Assembly (NCBI GenBank): GCA_039105265.1
Contig: JAPFFF010000001.1
Location: forward strand, 9,734,001-9,798,000
Origin: Tritrichomonas musculus
Lineage: Eukaryota; Parabasalia; Tritrichomonadida; Tritrichomonadidae
Length of the DNA stretch: 64,000 nt
Direction of reading: 5' to 3'
Shown: positions 36,682 to 44,325 of the stretch, in pieces
Layout: each line of letters starts with the position of its first letter
Position numbering within the stretch: the stretch's first letter is position 1
Position numbers and translations under genes: made by a program
The notes under the pieces: generated by a model
Seen by the model: only the letters and a program-made list of their open reading frames with translations
What the model was told of the DNA's origin: nothing
Databases searched by the model: none

Positions 36682-38700
36682 TTATGCGTTTATTTGTGAA
36701 CCAGCTGGAGATTCATCATCGATGTACTCTAAACCATTCAAACTTAATTTGAAATAGGTATCTCTTGTGAGCCATAATTGTGTTGGGGGTGGATGTACTG
36801 TACCTTCTTCATTAACATTATAGTAAGTATCATTTGGACCTGTATATATTGGTTGACCATTAACCTGAACTTGAATGTTACCAAATCCACCATCCAAACC
36901 ATCATAACAATAACCAGCAGATGAACGTTCAGTTTGAATATTGAAAACAAAGCTAGAAGCATCACTTAAAGTATTCTTGTAGCGAACTCCGTTTGCATCA
37001 TTCTTTGGCATAGTCATTGAGTCCTCAAATTCTTTAGTGCATTGTAATGCGATTGCATCAAGGTCTCCAGCGGTTAATTGATTCTCAAAGAATCTTGCTC
37101 CTATTGTTGAAACATTTTCATCTGGGAAGTTCTTACCTCCAATATTGAGATAACAATTTTGATATACTGGATTCTCGAAAACAGTGAGGTCATTATGATG
37201 TTTTGGAAACATAATTGACATTGTAGTAACATTAATTAATGGGATATTCAAAGTAGATTTGATACCATTTGCTGCAGGAGCAATTGGGAATGAATGGTAA
37301 TCAACTTTTTGGGATGGAATTATAATTCCTTCACGTAATATATTTTCAATACCTCTGCGAGTAGATTCACAGACACCATATCCTTGCATATTTGATTTAC
37401 ATAATGTGATTGTCATTCTGTTTACAGTTAATGTAGCTTTCTGTGATGAATATGTTTCGTTGTGAAGTTGTGATTTAGCATCATGAATTGCTTGAAGAGT
37501 CTGTTTAGCAGAAACAATTGGTGTTTTAACAATTTGCCAAGCATAATATCTTCCATTTTTGTCAGCATGATTTAATGGTGGTAATGTTACAGCAGGATTA
37601 TGAACACAAATTTCTTCATCAGTTGCACCTGGTTGTAATCCAAATTCTTCAAATTCTTCCTTTGTGTAACTGAAATTGAATTCCAAATCTGTAAGAATAT
37701 CAGTGTAACCAGTACTTCCATCATCATTATCCCATTGTTCACCAATTCGATATTGAATCTTATACTTGATAGGTGTTGGGGTTGGCTCAGGAGATGGAGA
37801 CGGTGATGGGTCAGGTGTTGGAGATGGGTCTGGAGATGGAGCACCAGGACCTGGAATTATAGCTTCATTACCAATTTGTGTAAATTGATGTTTCAAATGA
37901 CCGCGAGCTTTAATTTCTTTCAATCGTTCTAATTCAGCAGATGTAACAGAATCATTATCTTCAAGATAAGCCTTTGTTTCAGCAACAGTATAAGGGTCAA
38001 TTGCTGCCCAAACTAATCCTGCAGGAGTTACTTGGAAACGAATTGATAAATCACCGATGATTCCATTTGGGAATAAATCGAAAGCTTGAAGGGCAAGTAA
38101 ATCATCAAATGGAACGTTCAAATCAAATTCAACTTGTGATTTACCATTAGATTTGAATGAATTTAGATTAACATAAGTACCTGCAACAGTTTGCGAATAA
38201 TTTGAAACATTTTCCCAAAGTGAATGAACAAATCGTCTTCGCTTTTTTTCAGTTTCTGGTTTCACAGCAGAGTATAGAAATCCTTCTCGAACACATTCGT
38301 TTTGCTGATATCCAACATTTACATTATTATGAAGAATTTCCAATCTGTCGAATAATTGATTTGAAGATTTAAGTCCGACGAATAATTTGTAGAAGTTATT
38401 TGGGTCATCAATTTGTTGTAATTTAGCTAAATCAGTATTCAATTGTAAATCTAATTTGACATGAAATGTTAAGAATCCTTTATCAACATCAGAAATGAAA
38501 TGGTCTGGATGCGTTAATGAGATTTGAGAATATTGTCCTTGATGAAATGGTGCAGGTTGGTCATGACAATCAACAGTTCTGAATGAAAATGAGCGTGTAC
38601 CATCATTAGTATTAATCATTTCACGCATCTTATTAAATGTATCAAGAACGTTTCCTGCTTCAATTTTGTAATTATGTGCTCTTTCGTTGCGATACAACAT
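36682..38700 (-). CDS. Polinton major capsid protein (672 residues)
   Basis: ATG at 38700 (MLYRNERAHNYKIEAG). The predicted double jelly-roll shell protein. Features seen: FSFRTVDCHDQPAPFHQGQ near the start, LQLNTDL, RLEILHNNVNVGYQQNE, VPFDDLLALQAFDLFPNG, and a C-terminal half with TTMSIMFPKHHNDLTVFENPVYQNC, EFEDSMTMPKND and SAGYCYDGLDGGFGNIQVQVNGQPIY. This second half matches the capsid piece of fossil B closely. A proline-serine repeat (APSPDPSPTPDPSPSPSPEP, about residue 310) is an inserted surface loop or linker. The size fits Polinton major capsids. It is divergent from the small amphipathic gene. Confidence 0.85.
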   Translation of the reverse strand: MLYRNERAHNYKIEAGNVLDTFNKMREMINTNDGTRSFSFRTVDCHDQPAPFHQGQYSQISLTHPDHFISDVDKGFLTFHVKLDLQLNTDLAKLQQIDDPNNFYKLFVGLKSSNQLFDRLEILHNNVNVGYQQNECVREGFLYSAVKPETEKKRRRFVHSLWENVSNYSQTVAGTYVNLNSFKSNGKSQVEFDLNVPFDDLLALQAFDLFPNGIIGDLSIRFQVTPAGLVWAAIDPYTVAETKAYLEDNDSVTSAELERLKEIKARGHLKHQFTQIGNEAIIPGPGAPSPDPSPTPDPSPSPSPEPTPTPIKYKIQYRIGEQWDNDDGSTGYTDILTDLEFNFSYTKEEFEEFGLQPGATDEEICVHNPAVTLPPLNHADKNGRYYAWQIVKTPIVSAKQTLQAIHDAKSQLHNETYSSQKATLTVNRMTITLCKSNMQGYGVCESTRRGIENILREGIIIPSQKVDYHSFPIAPAANGIKSTLNIPLINVTTMSIMFPKHHNDLTVFENPVYQNCYLNIGGKNFPDENVSTIGARFFENQLTAGDLDAIALQCTKEFEDSMTMPKNDANGVRYKNTLSDASSFVFNIQTERSSAGYCYDGLDGGFGNIQVQVNGQPIYTGPNDTYYNVNEEGTVHPPPTQLWLTRDTYFKLSLNGLEYIDDESPAGSQINA

Positions 38701-38741
38701 TTGATAAACAAAAAAAGTACTATTATGGGTCTTTTTTCGTA

Positions 38742-39005
38742 ATGAAAACAATGGGTATCGGAATCTTCAAAAAAATGAAAAACGCTTTTAAATCTGTAGG
38801 TAATACAATTAAGAATGTTGCAACTAAGGTTGGTAAAGCACTTCCCAAAGTTGTTGAAGTTGGTAAAAGAGTAACTAATGCCGTAAAACCTGTTTTGGGT
38901 GAAATACCTCTTATTGGTGATGCTGCTAGAGCAATTGATACAGGATTAAATTTTGCTGACAAAGGTCTTAAAATTGGTAAAAGTTTAATTGATGAAGTCG
39001 CGTAA
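38742..39005 (+). CDS. small amphipathic Polinton protein (87 residues)
   Basis: From the ATG at 38742: MKTMGIGIFKKMKNAFKS, then repeated basic amphipathic segments (VATKVGKALPKVVEVGKRV, NAVKPVLGEIPLIGDAARA). Glycine-lysine rich helices of this type recall the membrane-active adenovirus protein VI. Fossil B has a relative next to its capsid gene (53033-53174). A role in endosome escape or as internal capsid cement is inferred. It is divergent from the capsid gene, 41 bases apart. Its stop codon is inside the first of two repeated palindromic units (38997-39064). Confidence 0.6.
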   Translation: MKTMGIGIFKKMKNAFKSVGNTIKNVATKVGKALPKVVEVGKRVTNAVKPVLGEIPLIGDAARAIDTGLNFADKGLKIGKSLIDEVA

Positions 39006-39064
39006 GCGCCTGAGAACACTTTGTGTTCAAAGTCGCGTAAGCGCCTGAGGACAACAAGTTGTTC
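38997..39064. repeat. two tandem hairpin units with a common 18-base leader
   Basis: The leader GTCGCGTAAGCGCCTGAG occurs at 38997-39014 and 39032-39049. The first is followed by GAACAC-ttt-GTGTTC, the second by ACAAC-aa-GTTGT. The leaders are identical; the stems differ in sequence but both still pair. Confidence 0.9.
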
Positions 39065-39106
39065 GAAGTAGCATGAAAATGATTAAATTGTATTTTTTTA
39101 TTTTAA

Positions 39107-39568
39107 ATGGATTTGAAAGTAATTAATGAAATAACTACTGAAATAAAGAATTTTAAATCAATTGAGGAGTTCAATCTGTACTATCAGAAACACAAAGATG
39201 ATATGAACAACCAGACAACTCAATATCTAAATCGGGTTTACAAAATTGTTACACCAGATGGTGTTGAATACAGAATCACAAAAAAGAATTGTCAAAAAGA
39301 AGGTACAAAACGAGTTGGGGGAGATATATTTTTAAAGAAAGTTGTCAAAACTAATGAATTGAAAGAACTTGAACAAGATGTTATTAAAGCTGATATTGAG
39401 AATCTCAAAAGTATGTTCTCACAAAATTTGTCAACTTTTGATAACGAGATTAAAGATTTGAAACAAAGCTATGAACTCAAATTCACAACATTAGATAAAA
39501 AAATTGCTGAATTAACCAATACTGTAAATCAGATTGCCAAATATATTAACCAACAAATGTTGGATTAG
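39107..39568 (+). CDS. Polinton coiled-coil protein (153 residues)
   Basis: ATG at 39107 after the tract TGTATTTTTTTATTTTAAATG. The N-terminal half has SIEEFNLYYQKHKDDMNNQTTQYLNRVYKIV and a basic YRITKKN patch. The second half is a long parallel-type coiled coil (LKELEQDVIKADIENLKSMF ... LDKKIAELTNTVNQIAKYI). Fossil B carries a relative (52509-52817) with the same order of parts. It may be a structural or scaffold protein; the family is unnamed to me. Confidence 0.65.
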   Translation: MDLKVINEITTEIKNFKSIEEFNLYYQKHKDDMNNQTTQYLNRVYKIVTPDGVEYRITKKNCQKEGTKRVGGDIFLKKVVKTNELKELEQDVIKADIENLKSMFSQNLSTFDNEIKDLKQSYELKFTTLDKKIAELTNTVNQIAKYINQQMLD

Positions 39569-39603
39569 ATTTCGCAGCTTGCTCAAGCTAAAATATAAAT
39601 ATT

Positions 39604-39870
39604 TTAGATTTTATCGCATCGAGGGACAACTGAATGATTTAATGAATAAGTGTGAAAATTCAATTTTTTTGTTGTTGATACTTGAGGTTCATGTTGAATA
39701 CTTCCTTTATCCTCATATTTCTTAACAGTTGGTGCAGAATTAATTCTGGTACGTTCTTTTTGCATTTTAAGTTGTAATCTATCGTAGTGATTCATTCTTT
39801 TATCATCATGAATGGTTCGTTTTTGTTCATAACTCGTAGAGTTTGAACTCACTTGTGAGTGAAAGGACAT
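39604..39870 (-). CDS. short basic hypothetical protein (88 residues)
   Basis: A polar, basic reading frame on the minus strand without hydrophobic core (KRTIHDDKRMNHYDRLQLKMQKERTRIN). It is divergent from the 76-residue gene with a 15-base gap and shares its upstream T-rich stretch. No family is recognised; coding status is likely but not certain. Confidence 0.5.
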   Translation of the reverse strand: MSFHSQVSSNSTSYEQKRTIHDDKRMNHYDRLQLKMQKERTRINSAPTVKKYEDKGSIQHEPQVSTTKKLNFHTYSLNHSVVPRCDKI

Positions 39871-39885
39871 TTTTGCTTCGATTAA

Positions 39886-40116
39886 ATGTCTGAATTAAAC
39901 GAATATAAGAAGGAGATTCCTGAACTTAAACGTATTAAACGAACCCTCAAAGAAAAATGTTATGATTACAAGCAACATCTAAATAATGTCAAATCTGGAA
40001 TGCTTGGTTCCAGTGGGCTTGCTGTTCGTGAATCATTAATTGAAGATATTAATTCATTAAAGGAAAAAGTAAAAAAATTGGAAAACGAATTGAATGAATT
40101 AGCTAACAAGGATTGA
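39886..40116 (+). CDS. short coiled-coil Polinton protein (76 residues)
   Basis: Highly charged and helical: ELNEYKKEIPELKRIKRTLKEKCYDYKQHL, a short GSSGLAV break, then SLIEDINSLKEKVKKLENELNELANK. This reads as two coiled-coil helices. It is followed 38 bases on by the 220-residue gene on the same strand. Unknown function. Confidence 0.55.
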   Translation: MSELNEYKKEIPELKRIKRTLKEKCYDYKQHLNNVKSGMLGSSGLAVRESLIEDINSLKEKVKKLENELNELANKD

Positions 40117-40153
40117 GTAATCTACGAATAAAGGTTTTTTTAGATTGAAATCA

Positions 40154-40816
40154 ATGTCGAATGTATTACGGAAAGCAAGAATATTAAGTTCTGAAAATGA
40201 TGCTTCGGTAAAACAGAGCCAAGAAACTAATGTTGAAATCAAAATCAAACCTCAACATACGATTCCTCAACAAGCACATCCAGTTTATTATCCAAACGTT
40301 CAATCATTAAATCCTCAATCTCAAACAAGGGATGTAAATTTTACTATACCGGAGGAGAATTCTCAATATCAATTTCAACCTCCAACAAGCAAAGCGCCAG
40401 CCGGAGCTGGCTTGCCTGCGACTATTGTCCGAGAGTCGCCAGACAAGCAGGCTCCCTCTGCGCTCAAGGGAATCGTAGACCTAGGAAATGAAATTGAGGA
40501 TTTGACTGTTAAGAACAAATTTTTAGAAACACTTCTTTCAATTTATGAATTGAATCCACTTCGTGTAAATAATTACTTGGTTTGTCACTCAAATTCATTG
40601 ATGGAATTAATTAAAATACTAACACATGCTGATAAAGTTGAACTTATTATTGATGAAGATTCTGGTTGTACGGGATGTGTATCGAAGAATAAATATTTAG
40701 AAATCCAACGAATTCTTGTCACAAAAGATGGTAAATCAAATGATTTGAAATATGGTTACAATGATGTTTATGCACAACTTGTTCGATATGGTATTTCACT
40801 TAAATTATGTGTTTAA
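40154..40816 (+). CDS. Polinton protein of unknown function (220 residues)
   Basis: ATG at 40154 (MSNVLRKARILSS). The first 100 residues are disordered, rich in Q, P, S and N, and end in an alanine- and proline-rich part encoded by GC-rich palindromic DNA (40388-40465). The last 110 residues look folded (LETLLSIYELNPLRVNNYLVCHSNSLMELIKILTHADKVELIIDED, CTGCVSKNKYLEIQRILVTKDG). The CTGC motif could bind metal. No family is recognised. It precedes the small membrane protein and the ATPase on the same strand. Confidence 0.55.
   Translation: MSNVLRKARILSSENDASVKQSQETNVEIKIKPQHTIPQQAHPVYYPNVQSLNPQSQTRDVNFTIPEENSQYQFQPPTSKAPAGAGLPATIVRESPDKQAPSALKGIVDLGNEIEDLTVKNKFLETLLSIYELNPLRVNNYLVCHSNSLMELIKILTHADKVELIIDEDSGCTGCVSKNKYLEIQRILVTKDGKSNDLKYGYNDVYAQLVRYGISLKLCV
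40396..40411. repeat. hairpin GCCAGC-cgga-GCTGGC in a GC-rich insert
   Basis: Sits at the start of an about 80-base GC-rich stretch that also pairs CGACT (40419-40423) with AGTCG (40434-40438), and GCTTG (40410-40414) with CAAGC (40444-40448). All of it is coding. Confidence 0.85.
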
Positions 40817-40826
40817 ATTTATTCAA

Positions 40827-40958
40827 ATGATTTCTGAAATTCTTTTGGGAACTATTTTGGTTGTTCATGTTATTGAATTATGCGTAATAATTACTGTTTT
40901 CAAAGAAGATGAACCCCCTAAACTCACAGAGGAGATGCGCTCGAAGCTTTACTCATAA
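40827..40958 (+). CDS. small membrane protein (43 residues)
   Basis: ATG at 40827. A single hydrophobic segment (ILLGTILVVHVIELCVIITVF) is followed by a charged tail (KEDEPPKLTEEMRSKLYS). It ends 3 bases before the ATPase start and begins just after the 220-residue gene, so the three are tightly packed. A one-pass membrane protein of virion or assembly membrane is inferred from the sequence alone. Confidence 0.5.
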   Translation: MISEILLGTILVVHVIELCVIITVFKEDEPPKLTEEMRSKLYS

Positions 40959-40961
40959 TAA

Positions 40962-41876
40962 ATGAAACCCAGCAAATTTGATTACAAAACAATATTTTTT
41001 TCAGATACTTCTGACTATGATGATGACTTTGAGTCATTCGAAGAACACAAGATGATTATGAAGCCTATTATGATTGAAAAGCCCTTTGATATTGATTTTG
41101 AAATGAATCGAGCGTACAAAAAAAATGAATCAAAAATAATGTCAGAATCTATTCGTCCAATAGGTCCTGGAATCTATGCTAATTATAATTCTCTAAACAT
41201 TATTGTTGGAGCACAGGGTAAAGGTAAATCACACATTGTATTAAGAGATATAATTCAAATATCTCGATTGAAGGAGTCAGATGTACATCAAATTGTGTAT
41301 ATTAGCAAGAATGGAGTTATAAATGATTCTACATTTGAAGCTCAACGCGAATTGATAAATTTACCTGTGAAAGTTGTTTCCGACACAAATGCTGAAGCTT
41401 ATTTGAAAGAATTGGATTTATGGAAGGAATTATATATTAAATATTCTTCAGTGGGACGAATTACAATTAACGAAGATAAATTACAGAAAATGTTCAAATT
41501 CCTTTCAATTGACAAACTTGGTAAACCAAACGTTCCATTAAATACAATAATTCTGTGTGAAGACTTCATTAAATCGAAATTGTTAAAATCTGCTTACTTC
41601 ACAAATTATATAACTCAATTGAGACACAAACATTCAATCGTTTATGTGAACGTTCAATTCTTCAAAGCGATTCCAACAGATTATAAGAATAATTGTACTT
41701 CATTCTTTATTTTCAATGGATTCTCAAGGCAAAAGATGTCATATATATATCAACAAGTTGTTATGCCAGTTGAATTTGAAGATTTGTGGAGACAATATAA
41801 TCGAATGAAGAATCATGATTTTGTTTTGGTGAATACACGAGAAGGAAGTATTGAATTTATAAGATTCAACCAGTAA
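40962..41876 (+). CDS. Polinton genome-packaging ATPase (FtsK/HerA, A32-like)
   Basis: 304 residues, the usual length of this family. Walker A GAQGKGKS at residues 83-90 follows NIIV. The Walker B strand is NTIILCEDF, with the acidic pair at its end. Later come TQLRHKHSIVYVNVQFF, the sensor-like region, and ...FSRQKMSYIYQQVV with a WRQYNRM helix. These A32-like motors pump DNA into capsids of poxviruses, adintoviruses and Polintons. Fossil B has a broken relative (51551-52512). The N-terminal 60 residues are acidic and probably disordered. Confidence 0.88.
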   Translation: MKPSKFDYKTIFFSDTSDYDDDFESFEEHKMIMKPIMIEKPFDIDFEMNRAYKKNESKIMSESIRPIGPGIYANYNSLNIIVGAQGKGKSHIVLRDIIQISRLKESDVHQIVYISKNGVINDSTFEAQRELINLPVKVVSDTNAEAYLKELDLWKELYIKYSSVGRITINEDKLQKMFKFLSIDKLGKPNVPLNTIILCEDFIKSKLLKSAYFTNYITQLRHKHSIVYVNVQFFKAIPTDYKNNCTSFFIFNGFSRQKMSYIYQQVVMPVEFEDLWRQYNRMKNHDFVLVNTREGSIEFIRFNQ

Positions 41877-41893
41877 GTACTTTCAGTACCTGG

Positions 41894-41904
41894 CGCCAAA
41901 GGCG
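41894..41904. repeat. hairpin CGCC-aaa-GGCG between genes
   Basis: Part of GTACCTGGCGCC...GGCGAAA (41886-41907), nearly the same as the coding block at 31957-31979. Confidence 0.85.
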
Positions 41905-41959
41905 AAAAGTACAAAAAAAATATTTTGGCTATGCTAAATCCGCTAGGAACCATACACAA

Positions 41960-41977
41960 TTAACAGTTAACTGTTAA
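41960..41977. repeat. 18-bp perfect palindrome TTAACAGTTAACTGTTAA
   Basis: Between the convergent ATPase and 165-residue genes. Possible transcript-end or binding site. Confidence 0.9.
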
Positions 41978-41998
41978 ATAGACAAAAAAATATTCAAT

Positions 41999-42496
41999 TT
42001 ATTCATCAAGAACAATATCTTGATGGTTTCCTTTAAATATTTGTGGTTCAGGTATTTCATATTTCTCACGAAGTTTCAAAATCATTTCTTGATTTGATTT
42101 GTTAATTCGTTCAATCGAATAATTGTAAAATGAATGTTCTTTAAATGTTTGAACATCTGTATTACCATTAACAAATGTTTCAAAAGAATTTATGTTAATC
42201 CTTCGTCGGAGATTTGATGTTAGAATTACATGTTCAAGATTCATATCTTTCAATTGATTTGGATAAATTCGTGTGATTTTTTTGTCGGAATTGGTTAATG
42301 AAATATATAATACGCGAACAAGGTAAGTACCTTTTCCGATATTAATTGGAAATCGTTCACAAAGTAATGTAAAATCACATTTTTGATATTCATCTGGATT
42401 TGGTAATAATGAGATTAATGAATTGATGTATTCATATACTCGAAGGTTTGGGCCAACTTTGTTGGCACTGCAATTTTCAATTGCCGTTGTTGTCAT
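41999..42496 (-). CDS. Polinton protein of unknown function (165 residues)
   Basis: ATG at 42496 after the tract TTTTTTATTTTGTAATCAAATG. A compact, mixed helix-strand sequence: LRVYEYINSLISLLPNPDEYQKCDFTLLCERFP, GTYLVRVLYISLTNSDKKITRIYP, NLRRRININSFETFV. No known motif is recognised. It follows the KilA-N gene on the same strand with about 85 bases between, so it could be part of the same early gene group. Confidence 0.6.
   Translation of the reverse strand: MTTTAIENCSANKVGPNLRVYEYINSLISLLPNPDEYQKCDFTLLCERFPINIGKGTYLVRVLYISLTNSDKKITRIYPNQLKDMNLEHVILTSNLRRRININSFETFVNGNTDVQTFKEHSFYNYSIERINKSNQEMILKLREKYEIPEPQIFKGNHQDIVLDE
42453..42467. repeat. hairpin GCCAAC-ttt-GTTGGC in a coding region
   Basis: Six-base arms and a three-base loop close to the N-terminus of the 165-residue gene (encodes CSANKVGPN). 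Confidence 0.9.
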
Positions 42497-42582
42497 TTGA
42501 TTACAAAATAAAAAATTGAAAATAAATTTTAAAAATTGAGTTTCGGAAGAAATGACAAAAAAATAATATTTTGTTAAGTAAT

Positions 42583-43458
42583 TTATTCAAAAACTTGAAA
42601 ATCAATAAAATACATTTCAATCATTTCATGCAATTGGTTTAACAATTCAATTCGTGCATAAACGACACATTTATCAATTCTCATATCATCTTCATTGAAA
42701 TTCTCATGAATCAAATTTTTGATATCACGATTGCATGACATTGAGATTGGTAAATTATCTCTGAAAAACCAGTTTTCTTCCTGGTTATTGAAATGATTTC
42801 GAATTCTTGATAATGAATCAAAATGTCTTCGAACAAGATGTAATTTAACATGTGTTGGTGTATCTGAAATTGATTCCTTCCAAATGAAGAAAACATAATC
42901 GTGTTCATGATTATTTGGAACAGTTCTTGGAATTAAATTGTTAATTTGATTTTGTTGGTCATTGATTTGAATTTGTTGTATATAAATTTCAGAATCTTTT
43001 TCATAAATTCGACTTTTATGCCAATCAATTGACATTTCATTAATATCATTTTGAAATTTCAATTCATTAATTTGTTCTTGTAATTGATTGCGTTGCTGAT
43101 TAAAGTATGAATCAAGAAGTTTCATTATATCAAATGAATATGATGGGGAACACCAAATAGCAATATGATTAACAAGTAAACGGTGAACATAAATTCCTCG
43201 TAAATTGATTGGAAGAAATGGTCGATTTTCATATAATTTCTCATCCGGCGAAATTCCTCCGGATGCGTTTATGTAATCAAGAAGTTCTTTAGAACTTTGA
43301 TTTTGAAACCAATGACGAGCTGGTTTATTTGAATGACAGGAATTGATTATAGATTGAATTTGAAACATGTCATCAGATTTGGAGTGAATGATTCTAAGTT
43401 GTTCATTGTATTGTAAATATTCGTATTCATCATTGATTGGTGTAACAATTGTGTTCAT
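42583..43458 (-). CDS. KilA-N and DUF3627-like DNA-binding protein (291 residues)
   Basis: ATG at 43458. The KilA-N domain spans about residues 35-115: RHWFQNQSSKELL and YVHRLLVNHIAIWCSPSYSF (typical end of KilA-N). A coiled coil follows (QQRNQLQEQINELKFQNDIN ... QIQINDQQNQINN). The C-terminal domain (about 190-290) has VFFIWKESISDTPTHVKLHLVRRHFDS and reads like the DUF3627 domain of poxvirus and NCLDV KilA-N proteins. These proteins bind DNA and often act early against or within the host; function here is inferred. A 24-bp palindrome lies in frame at 43242-43265. Confidence 0.82.
   Translation of the reverse strand: MNTIVTPINDEYEYLQYNEQLRIIHSKSDDMFQIQSIINSCHSNKPARHWFQNQSSKELLDYINASGGISPDEKLYENRPFLPINLRGIYVHRLLVNHIAIWCSPSYSFDIMKLLDSYFNQQRNQLQEQINELKFQNDINEMSIDWHKSRIYEKDSEIYIQQIQINDQQNQINNLIPRTVPNNHEHDYVFFIWKESISDTPTHVKLHLVRRHFDSLSRIRNHFNNQEENWFFRDNLPISMSCNRDIKNLIHENFNEDDMRIDKCVVYARIELLNQLHEMIEMYFIDFQVFE
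43242..43265. repeat. 24-bp palindrome in the KilA-N gene with changed but paired arms
   Basis: Arms CATCCGG and CCGGATG around a 10-base centre. Same place, length and frame as the palindromes at 1987 and 7087, read here as SGGISPD. Three arm positions differ between the two versions, and each difference is matched on the opposite arm. Confidence 0.93.
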
Positions 43459-43989
43459 TTTTGAAGAAGAAAAAAAATTAAAAAAAAATTAAATTTGAAA
43501 AATAAATTTTATTAATCCACTTTTTGAATAGAATAATATAAATGTGAAAATTTCATGTTTACAGTTGATTTGAGAATCTGATTTTTAAAATATATATTAC
43601 TATATAAGTCCGCAATATAATTGTATAATTACTTTGTTTCACTGAGCTAAAGAAGTTGATTATTAAAAATGTTAATATTTTTTTTCACACTGATTTCATA
43701 GAATAAACTTATTATGATACTGTAAAACGTTGTTTTATTGATGTTCTTGTGTAACTAATTGCGATTAGCTATTTTATTTGAAATTTGAATTTTCAAGATA
43801 TTAGATGAGATAATCATCTGAAACCAAAAATCGAAAAAGTGGAATATTTGAAATCGGGGTTATGTGATGATTACAAATATATATGATATTTGTTCCAAAA
43901 GATGCTCTGGATATAAAATTCGAAAAATCGGAATTATCTGTAAAATTGAGAGACCATTGAATTTAAAAATTTTATAATTGAATAGAAGA

Positions 43990-44240
43990 TGCCATGCTCA
44001 GAATTTATCAGATTTCTCTGATGAATTTTATTTAAGAAGTAATTCAATTTATCAGATTCTGCAGAATTCTTTCACAATTATTACAGAGAAATCGGATGAT
44101 TTTAATTTGAATAGTAATTCAAAATTACAGATTTGTCGGATGATTTTAATTTGAGAACTCTATCAAAAATACAGATTTGTCGGATGATTCTAATTTGAAT
44201 AGTAATTCAATTTTACCGAAAAATTAGATTTATAAGATAA
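43990..44240. repeat. degenerate tandem repeat, about 55-base unit
   Basis: At least four imperfect copies with the shared words GATTTGTCGGATGATT and TAGTAATTCAA. Confidence 0.7.
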
Positions 44241-44300
44241 TTCAAATAACGAATAAAAAAAATATTTTTAATAATCACGTTTTTCATATATTTTTTCGAG

Positions 44301-44316
44301 TATGGGATTTCCCATA
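44301..44316. terminator. inverted repeat downstream of the polymerase gene
   Basis: Seven-base arms, two-base loop, 10 bases past the polymerase stop. A role in ending transcripts is a guess. Confidence 0.4.
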
Positions 44317-44325
44317 GTCGTCATT

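Larger units (their letters stand above)
43470..44325. other. AT-rich spacer between KilA-N and polymerase genes
   Basis: No gene seen. The second half holds degenerate tandem repeats of about 50-60 bases (43990-44240) built around CAGATTTGTCGGATGATT and AATTTGAATAGTAATTCAA. A short inverted repeat TATGGGA-tt-TCCCATA lies at 44301-44316, just after the polymerase stop, a possible transcript end. A replication origin is conceivable but unsupported. Confidence 0.6.

Noticed and set aside
37770-37860. Hairpin or palindrome at the proline-serine repeat of the capsid gene
   Set aside because: The stretch is a one-strand purine-rich coding repeat and has no paired arms.
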